Of a stretch of DNA of 64,000 nt, positions 36,095 through 45,209 are shown piece after piece; positions within the stretch are counted from its first letter, which is position 1; each line of letters begins with the position of its first letter. The notes below the pieces were generated by a model. The model was given only the letters and a program-made list of their open reading frames with translations. It did not search any database and had not been told where the DNA came from. Made by a program: the position numbers and the translations under genes. Source of the DNA: an uncultured Opitutia bacterium. Lineage in GTDB: Bacteria > Verrucomicrobiota > Verrucomicrobiia > Opitutales > Opitutaceae. The stretch lies in contig CAITWF010000048.1 in NCBI GenBank assembly GCA_903896015.1, positions 39,031-103,030 on the forward strand, written 5' to 3'.

Positions 36095-37256
36095 ACCGCA
36101 CCCGCACAGCGACGACGGCGGACAGGCCAAGGCGCAGGCGGTCGCCAAGTTGACGGCGGCTCTCGGGATCGAGCGTGATTTTCACCGGCACACGCTGAAC
36201 GACCTTGTTGAAGTTCCCCGTGGAGTTGTCGGCGGGGAGCAACGCGAACTGCGCGCCGCTCGCGGGGGAAAGACTGTCGATCTGGCCGTGCAACGCGATG
36301 CCCGGAACGGCGTCGACAGTCAGATCCACGCTCTGGCCGACCGACATGCGCGCGAGCTGAGTCTCCTTAAAGTTGGCGATGATCCAGGAATCTGATTCGG
36401 CAAGGGCGAGCACGAGCTGGCCGGCGAGAACGCGGTCGCCGGTCTCGGCGTGCTTGTTGCCGGTGCGGCCCGCGGACGGCGCGATGATGTTGGTGAGCGC
36501 GAGTTTGCGGTCGGCGTCGCGGCGCGAGGCTTCGGCGGCGGCCGTGTTGGCCGTTGCGGCGATCGTTTGCGCCCGGACGGACGCCTGCGCGGCCTCGGCC
36601 GATCCGACGGTGGCGCGGGCGGCCACGAGATTCGCCTGCGCGGCACGGCTCGCGGCCTGCGCGGCCTGTGCGGCGCTGCGGGCGTTGTCCACGTCGGCTT
36701 GGGTAGCGGCATTGCCGTGGCTGAAGAGCTGCTCGTTGCGACCGAGGGTGAGCTGGGCGAGGGTGAGCTCGGCGTCAGTCTGGGCGAGTAGGGCCTCGGC
36801 CTGAGCGACCCGAGCCTTGGCTTCCTCGAGCGTGGCGGCCGCCTGGCTCGCCGCGGCTGAGGTTTGTGCTTCCTGAGCCCGTGCAACCTCGAGGCCGGAC
36901 TCGGCCTTTTGCAACGCGATTTGGAATTCGAGCGAATCGAGGCGGAGCAGCACGTCGCCGGCGTGGACTGGCTGGTTGTCCTGCACGAGGACTTCCTTCA
37001 CCTGGCCGTCGAGCTGCGAACTGATCTGGTGCAGATGGCCCGTCACGTAGGCGTCATCGGTCGTTTCGTAGCGATACAGGTGCAACCCGTAATGTACGCA
37101 CCACCCGAGCGCGGCGAGCGCGAGCAGGGCAAAGACTACGGGGCGCGCGGCTGAGAAACGAGTCCGTGCAACGGGCACATCGGGCTGGAGGGACGGCGTG
37201 GCGCCGATGGCGGGCGTCGGAGAGAGGGGGGAGGAGGTTTCTGTGGCGGCATTCAT
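36093..37256 (-). CDS. HlyD/EmrA-type membrane fusion protein of a drug efflux pump
   Basis: The 387-residue protein has an N-terminal cytoplasmic tail, one membrane helix (about 38-58), and the split biotinyl-lipoyl-like domain (YETTDDAYVTGHLHQISSQLDGQVKEVLVQDNQPVHAGDVLLRLD). A long Ala-rich coiled coil follows (about 110-245), then the beta-barrel domain (IIAPSAGRTGNKHAETGDRVLAGQ, about 250-380). The motif TTDDAYV is typical of EmrA. It bridges the inner-membrane transporter encoded just upstream (gap 33 bases) to an outer-membrane channel; no TolC gene lies in the window. It is the last gene of the tetR-transporter-adaptor unit. Confidence 0.93.
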   Translation of the reverse strand: MNAATETSSPLSPTPAIGATPSLQPDVPVARTRFSAARPVVFALLALAALGWCVHYGLHLYRYETTDDAYVTGHLHQISSQLDGQVKEVLVQDNQPVHAGDVLLRLDSLEFQIALQKAESGLEVARAQEAQTSAAASQAAATLEEAKARVAQAEALLAQTDAELTLAQLTLGRNEQLFSHGNAATQADVDNARSAAQAAQAASRAAQANLVAARATVGSAEAAQASVRAQTIAATANTAAAEASRRDADRKLALTNIIAPSAGRTGNKHAETGDRVLAGQLVLALAESDSWIIANFKETQLARMSVGQSVDLTVDAVPGIALHGQIDSLSPASGAQFALLPADNSTGNFNKVVQRVPVKITLDPESRRQLGDRLRLGLSAVVAVRVR

Positions 37257-37289
37257 GGCGAGGAGGAGATAGGTGAAGTTGGTTGGAAA

Positions 37290-38903
37290 TCAGTGGGCGG
37301 CGGCGGCGGCTTCCTTGTTGCCGCCCCGGCCGAGGAGCAGGAGCAACGGCAGGGTGGCGATAAATGCGATCGCGACGTAGCGGAACACGTCGGCAAACGA
37401 AAGGAGCAGCGCTTGGCCGTTGACGATCGCGTCGAGCGCAGCGAAGGCCTGCTGTTTGGCCATGACCGGATCGGCGCTGCGCTGCGCGAACGCGCCCGTG
37501 AAGAGCTGCATCCGTGCGGCGGTCTCCGGCGAGTAGGCGGTGATACGCTCGACGAGCACGGCGCGATGCACGGCTTCGCGGTGCGCGAGCATCGTCGTGA
37601 TCAGCGCGATGCCGATGCTGCTGCCCATCTGGCGCATCAGGCTGTAGAAGCCCGAACCGGCGGAGATGTCGCGCTTTGGCAGACCGCCGAGCGTGGCGAG
37701 GCTGAGCGGGATGAACATCATCACGCTGCCGAGGCCGCGCAGGATGAGCGGAAAAAACAGCGACTGCGTGCCCGTGTCGGGATTGATGTCCGCCAGCAGC
37801 ACTGCGGTGGAGACGGTGACAAGCGCGCCGGTCGCGATGAGCGCCCGCGCGTCAAAGCGGCCGGAGATTTTGCCCATCGCGATCATCGCGACGGCGGAGG
37901 CAAACGCACCCGGCATCAGCAACAGGCCGCTCTGCGTCGCCGTGAAATGCAGGTAGTCCTGCACAAAAATCGGCACCGCAAACATCACGCCGTAGAGTCC
38001 GCCGCCGAGCACCATGGAATAGACGCTGCCCGCCGCGAGCGCTCGGTTGCGCAGCACGCGCAGATCGACGGCTGGGTGCTCGACCGTGAGTTCGCGCCAC
38101 ACGAACAGCCCAAGACCGCCCACGGCGCCGGCCGCCATCGTGACGATGAAGCGCGAACTGAACCAATCGTCCTGCTGGCCCTCCTCCAGCATCGTCTGAA
38201 AACAGGCGAGCCCGAGGGTGAGTAGGCCGATGCCGGCCCAATCGACGCGCGTTACCGGCGCGTTGTCTTCCGGATCGCGCGGTAGAAAAACCATCGTCAT
38301 CAGCACTGCGATGATGCCGACGGGGAGGTTGATGAAAAAAATCCAACGCCAGCCGAGCGTGTCGGTCAGCCAGCCGCCGAGGACCGGACCAAACGCCGGC
38401 CCTGCAATCACGCCGATGCCAAAGAGCGCCTGCGCCGCGGGCTGCTCGGCGCGCGGAAAGGTTTCAAACAGCAGTGACTGTGCCTTCGCGAGCAACCCGC
38501 CGCCGCACAGCCCCTGCAGGACGCGGGAGGCGATGAGCATTGCCAGGCTGTTCGAAAGGCCGCACAGCACCGATGCCGCCGTGAAACCGATCAGCGAGAA
38601 CAGCAGGTATTGCTTCCGGCCAAACCGATCGCTGAGCCATGCCGTGAGGGGGATCATCACGACGTTGGCACAGGCGTAGCCGGTGGAGATCCAGCCGACT
38701 TCGGAGAGCGTGGCGCCGAGGTTCCCCTGAATGTCGGGCATCGCGACGTTCACGATGCTCGTGTCGATTACTTCCAGAATCGCGCCGAGGGCGGCGGTGA
38801 TCGCGATGACCCACTTGAGCAAGCCGCGATCCGCGAGCCGCGCGGCGACCGGGGACAGCAGGCTACGATCAGAGCCGTAAAGGCCTTTGAGCGGCGCGCT
38901 CAC
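37290..38903 (-). CDS. DHA2-family (EmrB-type) multidrug MFS transporter
   Basis: The 537-residue protein has about 14 membrane helices, as in the DHA2 group. Motifs are VIDTSIVNVAMPDIQGNLGA in helix 1, WISTGYACANVVMIPLTAWLSDRFGRKQYLL (motif A region), and GPAFGPVLGGWLTDTLGWRWIFFINLPVG (motif C region). It exports hydrophobic drugs by proton antiport, working with the EmrA-type adaptor encoded downstream. The gene start overlaps the end of the TetR gene by four bases, so expression is coupled to the regulator. Confidence 0.94.
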   Translation of the reverse strand: MSAPLKGLYGSDRSLLSPVAARLADRGLLKWVIAITAALGAILEVIDTSIVNVAMPDIQGNLGATLSEVGWISTGYACANVVMIPLTAWLSDRFGRKQYLLFSLIGFTAASVLCGLSNSLAMLIASRVLQGLCGGGLLAKAQSLLFETFPRAEQPAAQALFGIGVIAGPAFGPVLGGWLTDTLGWRWIFFINLPVGIIAVLMTMVFLPRDPEDNAPVTRVDWAGIGLLTLGLACFQTMLEEGQQDDWFSSRFIVTMAAGAVGGLGLFVWRELTVEHPAVDLRVLRNRALAAGSVYSMVLGGGLYGVMFAVPIFVQDYLHFTATQSGLLLMPGAFASAVAMIAMGKISGRFDARALIATGALVTVSTAVLLADINPDTGTQSLFFPLILRGLGSVMMFIPLSLATLGGLPKRDISAGSGFYSLMRQMGSSIGIALITTMLAHREAVHRAVLVERITAYSPETAARMQLFTGAFAQRSADPVMAKQQAFAALDAIVNGQALLLSFADVFRYVAIAFIATLPLLLLLGRGGNKEAAAAAH

Positions 38904-39520
38904 GACTTGCGCCTTTCTGGAGCGGCGCCGCGCAACATGAGATCGGTGGCAGCTTCAAGGTAGGCGCTGGCGGAGTAGCTTGACTTGACGCTCTTCGTCG
39001 TTCGACGCAGCACTTCCGTGAAAATCATCCCGCTGAAAAGATCGGAGAGGAGTTCGCCGGAGAATTCCGAGTGCAATTCACCGGAGGTCCGGGCGGCGTC
39101 GAGTCGCGCGATCAACGCCTCCTTCACCGGGCGAAACACGCCGCTGACCACGTGCTTTTCGTGCTGCCGTCCGTGGTGATGAATTTCCCCGAGCATCGCT
39201 CGGATGAGCGGCAGATTTTCGGTGAACAGAGTCTCATAGTGGCGAGCGAGGGCGAGCACGTCAGAGCGCAGGGCGCCCGTGAGCGTGGGGAGCGTCGCAT
39301 CGATCGCGGGGGTCGCGCTGAAATTTTCGCCGACGACCGCCGCGAGGAGGCGTTCCTTAGTCTGAAAATGCCGGAAGAGTGTAACCTCGTTGACCCCGGC
39401 TTCCTCCGCGATGGCCCGGGTGGTGGCGCCCTTCAGCCCAGCTCGGCCGTAAACACGGGCCGCGGCTGCGAGCAGCCGCTGCCGGGTGTCGGTGGGAGAG
39501 GAGAGGCGCTTGGCAGACAT
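38900..39520 (-). CDS. TetR-family regulator of the efflux operon
   Basis: The 206-residue protein has an N-terminal TetR helix-turn-helix (about 12-58: TRQRLLAAAARVYGRAGLKGATTRAIAEEAGVNEVTLFRHFQTKERLL) and a divergent ligand-binding helical domain. It is the first gene of a three-gene efflux unit and probably represses it until a drug binds. The start at 39520 is chosen because the HTH then sits at its normal place. The frame is open to 39562, but that would place coding sequence across the perfect palindrome at 39520-39537. No Shine-Dalgarno sequence can fit between the palindrome and the ATG, so translation may be leaderless. Confidence 0.9.
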   Translation of the reverse strand: MSAKRLSSPTDTRQRLLAAAARVYGRAGLKGATTRAIAEEAGVNEVTLFRHFQTKERLLAAVVGENFSATPAIDATLPTLTGALRSDVLALARHYETLFTENLPLIRAMLGEIHHHGRQHEKHVVSGVFRPVKEALIARLDAARTSGELHSEFSGELLSDLFSGMIFTEVLRRTTKSVKSSYSASAYLEAATDLMLRGAAPERRKS

Positions 39521-39537
39521 GCAAGTAACTACTTGCA
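39520..39537. promoter_or_regulatory. Palindromic TetR operator touching the tetR start codon
   Basis: TGCAAGTAACTACTTGCA has perfect 8-base arms around a 2-base centre. On the minus strand its last bases run into the ATG of tetR. TAGTTA inside it could be the -10 box, which would place the transcript start at or next to the ATG. Binding would block transcription of the whole efflux unit. Confidence 0.72.
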
Positions 39538-39674
39538 CACAAGCCGGCGCGGGCAACTGCAAAGTCGATTTTTCCCGCCCGGCGTGCGGAACCCGCTGAC
39601 CCGCACACGGGTGCCGCGCGCTTTTCTACGCATCCGCCGCTTGAAAGCGCGCCGGTTTTCGCCCTGATCGTGGG

Positions 39675-41336
39675 ATGCTGCAATCGCTCCGCATCCGCAA
39701 CCTCGCGCTCCTCGACGAAGTCTCGCTCGATTTCGAGGCGGGTTTCACCGCGGTGACGGGCGAGACCGGCGCCGGGAAAAGCGTCCTGCTCGGGGCGCTG
39801 AGCCTGCTCGCCGGCGAACGCGCCGACAAGACGATCATCCGGCAGGGCGCGCCGGCGTGCGACGTCGAGGCGAGCTTGTTCTTCGCGAACCCGCAGAAGG
39901 TCGATGCCGCGCTGACCGAACTCGACCTGCCGCCCTGCGAAGAGGGCGTGCTGATTTTGAAACGCAGCCTGCCGCGCGAGAAGGCGCCGAAGATTACCGT
40001 CAACGGCAGCCTGGCTACGCTCGCGACGCTCCAGCGGCTCGGCGAGCACTGGGTCGATTTTCATGGGCCGAGCGAACCGCGCCGGTTGCTGAAGGAAAGC
40101 TGTCAGCTGGATCTGCTCGATTTGTTCGGGCGCGCCCAGCCGACACTCGCCGCGTATCGTGAAAAATATCGGGTATGGCGGGATCGGGTCGCCGAACGGG
40201 AGCAACTGGCGAACGAGACCAAGCTCTCGCCCGATCAGATCGATTTTTTGCGCAACCAACTCGCGAAGATCGAGGCTTTGGATCTGACGGACGACGCAAT
40301 CGAAGCGTTGGAGCGCGATTTCGCGCGGATGAGCAGGTCGCAGGAATTGATCGGCTTGGCCGAAACCCTGAGCGTTGGGCTGACCGGCGAGAATGGAACG
40401 CAAACGCGGCTGGCGGCGCTTTTGCGCGAGGCGCGTCAGCTCGCCGAGATCGACGTGACGAGCAAGCCGCTTGCCGATCGGCTCGCGTCGTCGGCGGTGG
40501 AGCTGAATGATCTCGGGGCGGAATTTGCCGCGCTCGGGCAGCAACTGCAGTTCGATCCGGAACAGGCGGAGCAGCTGACGGAGCGGATGAACACCTGGCT
40601 TGAGCTGAAGCGCAAACACGGCGGCGACGTGGCGGCGGTCGTCGCGGCGCGGGATGATTTGCGTCTACGGCTCGAAGCTCAAGGCGATCTCGCGGGCACG
40701 ATGGCAAAGTTGGAAAAACAGATCTTAGAGGCGGAGCGCGCGGCGAAAAAGGAAGCGACCGCCCTGCGGGCGCTGCGCGAGAAGGCGGCGAAGGAGCTGT
40801 CCAAGGTGGCGGCGAAAGGTATCGCGCAGCTGGGGTTCAAGAAGGCGGATTTTTCGATTCGCATCGTGCCGCTGCTCGAGCTCGGGGTAACGGGCGACTG
40901 CGGATGTGAGTTTTTGTTTTCCCCAAATGTCGGCGAAGCGCCGTTGCCGCTGAATCGCGTGGCTTCGAGCGGTGAACTCGCCCGCGTGATGTTGGCGCTG
41001 AAAACGGTGCTCGCCGATCTTGATGAAGTGGCGCTGCTGGTTTTCGACGAAGTGGATGCGAACGTTGGCGGCGAGATCGGCCGCGTGGTCGGCGAGAAGA
41101 TGGCGGCGATCGCGAAAAACCACCAAGTGCTCTGCGTGACGCACCTCCCGCAGGTCGCGGCGCAGGCGACGTGTCACCTCGTGGTCACGAAGGATCAGTC
41201 CAAGGAGCGCGCGGTCGTGACCATCGCGCCGATTCAGACGAATAGGAAGGCGCGCGTCTCCGAACTCGCGCGGATGCTCGGCGACAGCAAGGCGAAGAGC
41301 GCGCTGGCGCACGCGGAGGATTTACTTGGCCGGTGA
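39675..41336 (+). CDS. recN: DNA repair protein RecN
   Basis: The 553-residue SMC-like ATPase has MLQSLRIRNLALLDEVSLDF at the start, Walker A GETGAGKS (about 29-36), a central coiled coil (about 155-360), the ABC signature region VASSGELARVMLALK, and Walker B LLVFDEVDANVGGEIG. The end has QVLCVTHLPQVAAQATCHLVV. RecN acts on double-strand breaks and promotes repair by recombination. Length is normal for the family. Its end overlaps the convergent ccsA-type gene by 15 bases. Confidence 0.96.
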   Translation: MLQSLRIRNLALLDEVSLDFEAGFTAVTGETGAGKSVLLGALSLLAGERADKTIIRQGAPACDVEASLFFANPQKVDAALTELDLPPCEEGVLILKRSLPREKAPKITVNGSLATLATLQRLGEHWVDFHGPSEPRRLLKESCQLDLLDLFGRAQPTLAAYREKYRVWRDRVAEREQLANETKLSPDQIDFLRNQLAKIEALDLTDDAIEALERDFARMSRSQELIGLAETLSVGLTGENGTQTRLAALLREARQLAEIDVTSKPLADRLASSAVELNDLGAEFAALGQQLQFDPEQAEQLTERMNTWLELKRKHGGDVAAVVAARDDLRLRLEAQGDLAGTMAKLEKQILEAERAAKKEATALRALREKAAKELSKVAAKGIAQLGFKKADFSIRIVPLLELGVTGDCGCEFLFSPNVGEAPLPLNRVASSGELARVMLALKTVLADLDEVALLVFDEVDANVGGEIGRVVGEKMAAIAKNHQVLCVTHLPQVAAQATCHLVVTKDQSKERAVVTIAPIQTNRKARVSELARMLGDSKAKSALAHAEDLLGR

Positions 41337-43187
41337 CGGCGCGGACAAGCGGCCGGCGAAGCTCCGCCATTTGTCGAGCGGGAGATTCGCGAGCGCGATC
41401 ACGGCGAGCTGGCTGATAACGAAGGCGGTGAGCCAGAAGAACGCAGAGTCGGTGAAGCCGTAGCTGTGCAGGCCGACGCCGAGCATGTTGACGCCGAACC
41501 ACGACCAGCCGACTACGATGTTACCGCCGATCGCGAGGCACATCAGGCCTCGTTGCTTAATCATACCGCCCCAGCGGGCGTGGAGGATGATGGCGTTCCA
41601 GATGACGATGATGAGCGCGCCGTTTTCCTTCGGGTCCCAGCCCCAGAAGCGGCCCCACGATTGATCGGCCCAGATGCCTCCGAGGACGGTGCCGACGAAA
41701 CTGAAGAGCGTCGCGAAGCACACGATGCCGTAGACCATGCGCGCGAGCGAATCGGCGGTGGGCTTGTCGAGCGAGCGCGTGAGGAGGCCGCGGAAAACGT
41801 AGATAAGCGCGAGGAAGCCGGCCAGCGCAGTCGCGCCGTAACCGGCGGTGACAGTCACGACGTGCGTCGCGAGCCAGAAGTTCGAATCGAGCACGGCGCG
41901 CATCATCTCCAGCGTGTCGCCGCCAAGCGAGAGATAGTGGCCGATCAGCAGCGTAGAAAATCCGATCATGCCGGCGGCGACGCTGCCCATGGCGTTGCGA
42001 TAGAAGAATTCCAGCGCGATGCAGAAGGCAACGGCGACCCAGCCGACGAAGAGTGCGGACGAGTAGAGGTTGGTGACGGGCGGACGGCCTTCGAGCCACA
42101 TGCGCGCGGCGATACCGGCGGTGGCGACGAGCCAAGCGACGGCGACGAACCAAAATGCGGAGCGCCCGAGCGTGTCCGGCCACACGATCCATGAGAACAC
42201 CGCGATGAAAAACGCGAACGCGTAGAGCGTCATGCTGGTGTAGAACGGCGCGGCGGAATTGAAGCGGGCCTCGGCGTCGCACTTGGCGAGTTCGGGCGCG
42301 TAGCGATTGCCCAGTTCCTTTTGGAAGAGGCGGAGGAGTTCGTTGAATTTATCCGCCTGGCCGAGGCGCCACGCGTGCGCGAGGCCGGCGTAGGCGAGAG
42401 CGTCGGGCGCGACGCTGCCGCGCGAGAACGTCTCGAGCAATGCGGCGCCGGCGGTTTTCCAGCCGGTCGTCTCGCCGTTGTCGGCGGGAATCACGAGCAG
42501 GTTGGTGCTCTCGGACATTTCCATGAACTGCTCACCCATTTCGGTCATCGCGGTGAGCGCGGCCTCGTCGTGCGCCTGGCCCGCCTGCTTCGCGTGAACG
42601 GCGGCGACGCCGGCCGGGAGTTTGGTCTGGAACGTCATTAGGTCGGCGAGAAAGTCCTCGCGACCGGGCGCAACGAGCGCGTGGCGGAGCTGCTGGTAGT
42701 GAATCAGGCTCTCATAGAGCTGCAGCACGGCGCGCTGAAACGGCGTGCGGGCGGCGGATTCGACGGGCGAGGCGAGCTTCGCTTGGCGATCGAGTTCGGC
42801 GAGCTTTGGGCCTAGTTGGTTAAACGAATAACGCTTTCCGCCGGCGCCGTCCTCGGTCTTGAGACTGAAAAGCGCGAGCAGATCGGGATGGGTTATTTCG
42901 AAGGTTTGATAGGCGTCGGCGAGCGTGGCGTTGCAGGTGACGTCGAGCAGCCACTCGGTCGGCGTGAGCGTGTGACCGTCCGGGCGGGTGACGGACTGGC
43001 GGCCTTGGAATTGGAGCAGCGAACTGCGCGCGATCGTGTCGAGCGGCTTGATGCGGCCGTTGGCGAGGACGGGCAGACGGCCGAAGCCGTTGACGTCAAA
43101 GGCCCCGGGGTTCTTCGGCGTGACGAGCGTGCGCGCGACCATCGCGAGCGCGAGCAGGAGGGCGAGGAGTGGGAGATATTTTTTCAT
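41322..43187 (-). CDS. ccsA: Cytochrome c assembly protein, CcsA/ResC type
   Basis: The 621-residue membrane protein has an extended N-terminal periplasmic part after one anchor helix (about 1-330). The CcsA core follows (about 330-620) with several helices and the haem-handling WWD motif region WGRFWGWDPKENGALIIVIWNAIILHARWGG. It would act with ResB (System II) to attach haem to apocytochromes c outside the inner membrane. The long N-terminal region, with little conservation, is larger than in classical CcsA but seen in Bacteroidetes- and Verrucomicrobia-type members. The start overlaps the resB stop by four bases. Confidence 0.93.
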   Translation of the reverse strand: MKKYLPLLALLLALAMVARTLVTPKNPGAFDVNGFGRLPVLANGRIKPLDTIARSSLLQFQGRQSVTRPDGHTLTPTEWLLDVTCNATLADAYQTFEITHPDLLALFSLKTEDGAGGKRYSFNQLGPKLAELDRQAKLASPVESAARTPFQRAVLQLYESLIHYQQLRHALVAPGREDFLADLMTFQTKLPAGVAAVHAKQAGQAHDEAALTAMTEMGEQFMEMSESTNLLVIPADNGETTGWKTAGAALLETFSRGSVAPDALAYAGLAHAWRLGQADKFNELLRLFQKELGNRYAPELAKCDAEARFNSAAPFYTSMTLYAFAFFIAVFSWIVWPDTLGRSAFWFVAVAWLVATAGIAARMWLEGRPPVTNLYSSALFVGWVAVAFCIALEFFYRNAMGSVAAGMIGFSTLLIGHYLSLGGDTLEMMRAVLDSNFWLATHVVTVTAGYGATALAGFLALIYVFRGLLTRSLDKPTADSLARMVYGIVCFATLFSFVGTVLGGIWADQSWGRFWGWDPKENGALIIVIWNAIILHARWGGMIKQRGLMCLAIGGNIVVGWSWFGVNMLGVGLHSYGFTDSAFFWLTAFVISQLAVIALANLPLDKWRSFAGRLSAPSPAK

Positions 43188-44350
43188 GCGGAGGCGACCG
43201 CGGTGCGGCGTTTACCGATGAACGCGAACAGGTGGATGCAAAACTGAATCACGAGCCCGAGCGACATGAGTGCGCAGGCGATGTAAGGGAGTTGCCAGGA
43301 GGGATTGCGCACGACTTGGAGCACAGTGGTGTGCTCGCCGTCGTAGCCCGCCTGATAGAAAGTGAGTCCGGAGTAGCGCAGCGGGTTGTTCATGTAGATG
43401 AGCACTTCGCGATCGTCGTGGCTTTCGGCGTTGGTGAGGTGGAGTCGGCTGGAGAAATTCTTTGGGATGTCGGTGCCGGGATAGACGTCGTGGTTGAACT
43501 TGAGCAGCGTGAGCGCGAACGGCTTGTAGGTGCGCAGCGAGCGCAGCCCGATTTTCCATTCGTGGCCGCCATAGCTGAAGGTCTGCGGCGGGAACGGCGT
43601 GTCCTGTGTGGGCACGCGCACGAGCCAAGTGCCGAGCGAAGCATCGGTGCCAACGAGTTCGATAAAAGCGGAGGGGATGTTTTGTTCGTCGGGTTTGTAG
43701 GTCGGCGGTTGCGGTGCGGCGGCGACGCGCTGGCCGATACCCGTGGTCGCGAGCGACGGGCCCGAGTCGGCACCACGCATCGCGAGCATCGAATTTGGAT
43801 AGTAGGCCTTCACGACCACCTTGAACGGAAGCTTCGGATGCTGGATCGGATCGCCGCGCGCGATGAGCGCCTCGGGAATCGCGACGACGTCGTCGAAAGC
43901 CGCGTCAGTCGTATCGGTGATCGCGAGTTCGTTGAGACGCGGGCTCTCGGCGTAATTTTTCGTCTCGCCCTCGCCGATCTTCATCTGGAAATCCTGCTGC
44001 CAGAGTCCGCTGAGCAGTTCGCCGATCAGCAGGAGAATCAGGCCAATGTGGGTGAGAAAAATACCGGATTTGCGGGCCGTGAACTTGAAGCGCTCGACGT
44101 GCGCGGCGATGAGGTTGAGCAGCAGCAGTCCGCCGACGAAATAGCCGCCCGGAAACACCGGCACCGGCACCTCGCCGACGCGCCACATCACGAAAAACGA
44201 GCGGAAATATTTTTCCTGCACGGCCCAGATCCCGAGGTTCACCTGATCGAGCGTCGCGGCGAACACGAGGATCATCCCGAGGATGAGCAGCACGACGGTC
44301 AGCTTGAGCGAGACGAAGAAATCGCGGAATTGGCGGAAGACGTCGTTCAT
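43184..44350 (-). CDS. resB: Cytochrome c biogenesis protein ResB
   Basis: The 388-residue protein has membrane helices near the N-terminus (LKLTVVLLILGMILVFAATLDQ at about 14-35, then two around 70-125: GGYFVGGLLLLNLIAAH and SGIFLTHIGLILLLIGELLSG). A large periplasmic beta-rich part follows (about 130-345), then a final helix (IACALMSLGLVIQFCIHLFAF). This is the ResB/Ccs1 partner in System II cytochrome c maturation. The start at 44350 is clear: it overlaps the preceding lipoprotein gene by four bases, while the long open frame above it is not coding. Confidence 0.92.
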   Translation of the reverse strand: MNDVFRQFRDFFVSLKLTVVLLILGMILVFAATLDQVNLGIWAVQEKYFRSFFVMWRVGEVPVPVFPGGYFVGGLLLLNLIAAHVERFKFTARKSGIFLTHIGLILLLIGELLSGLWQQDFQMKIGEGETKNYAESPRLNELAITDTTDAAFDDVVAIPEALIARGDPIQHPKLPFKVVVKAYYPNSMLAMRGADSGPSLATTGIGQRVAAAPQPPTYKPDEQNIPSAFIELVGTDASLGTWLVRVPTQDTPFPPQTFSYGGHEWKIGLRSLRTYKPFALTLLKFNHDVYPGTDIPKNFSSRLHLTNAESHDDREVLIYMNNPLRYSGLTFYQAGYDGEHTTVLQVVRNPSWQLPYIACALMSLGLVIQFCIHLFAFIGKRRTAVASA

Positions 44351-44997
44351 GGCGCGGCTTTCACGGTTTTGACGAACGCGAGGAAGTCTTCGCGCGCTTT
44401 GGCCACGACCGCGTCGGGCCCGATGATTTTGAAGAACCACGTCGCGCCCTGAAAAGGCACGATCGCGCCGAGCACGCGTTGCGCGCTGGCGCCTTTGCCG
44501 GCAAAGTCGACGATCGTAATCGCGAGGCCGTTCGCGTTGGTGCGCGTAACGTTCGCGGCTATCTCGGCCTCGGCGAGCGGGGGCAGCGAGACTTGTCCGC
44601 GCCAGCGGTTGACGTTGGCCGCTTCGCCGCCGACATCGCCGGGAAACGCCGTAATAGATAAATCGGCTTCGGCGCCGGCTTCGCCGACAGTGTAGCTGCC
44701 CTTGCGCATCGCAGAGGCGGCTTTCGGTTTCCACGACGCCGGCGCACTCCACGCAAGCCCGGCACCTGAGGCCGTGGCGACCGGCGTCGCCGCCATTCCG
44801 GCGTTGGCGCCCGGAGCGGCGGCGCCCTGCATCATCGGGGCAAACGGCGCTGCGCTTGCGTCGGTGCCGGGAGTGGCTGCGGCCATCTGCGGGTCTTTTT
44901 CCTTGGGCACACGGTAGGCCGCGACCTTGGCGTCGCGGCAAGCAGTGAGAAGGAGAGTGACAACGAGGAGTGTGGTCGGGAGGGAACGTGCGGCCAT
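44347..44997 (-). CDS. Lipoprotein of unknown function in the ResB-CcsA operon
   Basis: The 216-residue protein has a lipoprotein signal ending in LLTAC (Cys20). A low-complexity Ala/Pro/Met spacer follows (about 35-75), then a folded domain (about 80-216) beginning with LAWSAPASWKPKAASAMRKGSYTVGE and ending VVAKAREDFLAFVKTVKA. I do not recognise a named enzyme. The domain pattern (strand, GxYTV, then a closing helix) recalls small periplasmic proteins that sit in cytochrome assembly operons. It is the first gene, overlapping resB by four bases, so a role in cytochrome c or haem handling is inferred. A near-perfect hairpin (44999-45016) lies directly before its start and could hide its ribosome binding site. 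Confidence 0.78.
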   Translation of the reverse strand: MAARSLPTTLLVVTLLLTACRDAKVAAYRVPKEKDPQMAAATPGTDASAAPFAPMMQGAAAPGANAGMAATPVATASGAGLAWSAPASWKPKAASAMRKGSYTVGEAGAEADLSITAFPGDVGGEAANVNRWRGQVSLPPLAEAEIAANVTRTNANGLAITIVDFAGKGASAQRVLGAIVPFQGATWFFKIIGPDAVVAKAREDFLAFVKTVKAAP

Positions 44998-45083
44998 TAG
45001 AGGGAAATTTTCCTCTGAACCCTCTTAAAATACAAACCAAACCTCGCGCCAAAACTTGCCATTTTCACGCCATCTTATGCTAG

Positions 45084-45099
45084 GTAACAGCTCTGTTAC
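45084..45099. promoter_or_regulatory. Palindromic operator-like site
   Basis: GTAACAGCTCTGTTAC is a perfect palindrome apart from its CT centre (7-base arms). It lies 87 bases upstream of the minus-strand lipoprotein-resB-ccsA operon and 110 bases upstream of the plus-strand CHRD gene, so it could control either. No matching regulator is encoded nearby. Confidence 0.5.
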
Positions 45100-45209
45100 G
45101 TCGCGCGATTTGCGACTGCGAGCGCCTTCCCCTGCGCTGCTGTTCAGTCGTGCGAGCCGCAGCCGGCCCGGCGATTTTCCCCGGTTCAAACCAGATCACT
45201 GCCACTCCC

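Noticed and set aside
44351..45052. Upstream extension of the resB reading frame
   Set aside because: The extension is Arg-rich and overlaps the lipoprotein gene, which has a proper signal and lipobox. The resB start at 44350 fits the family.
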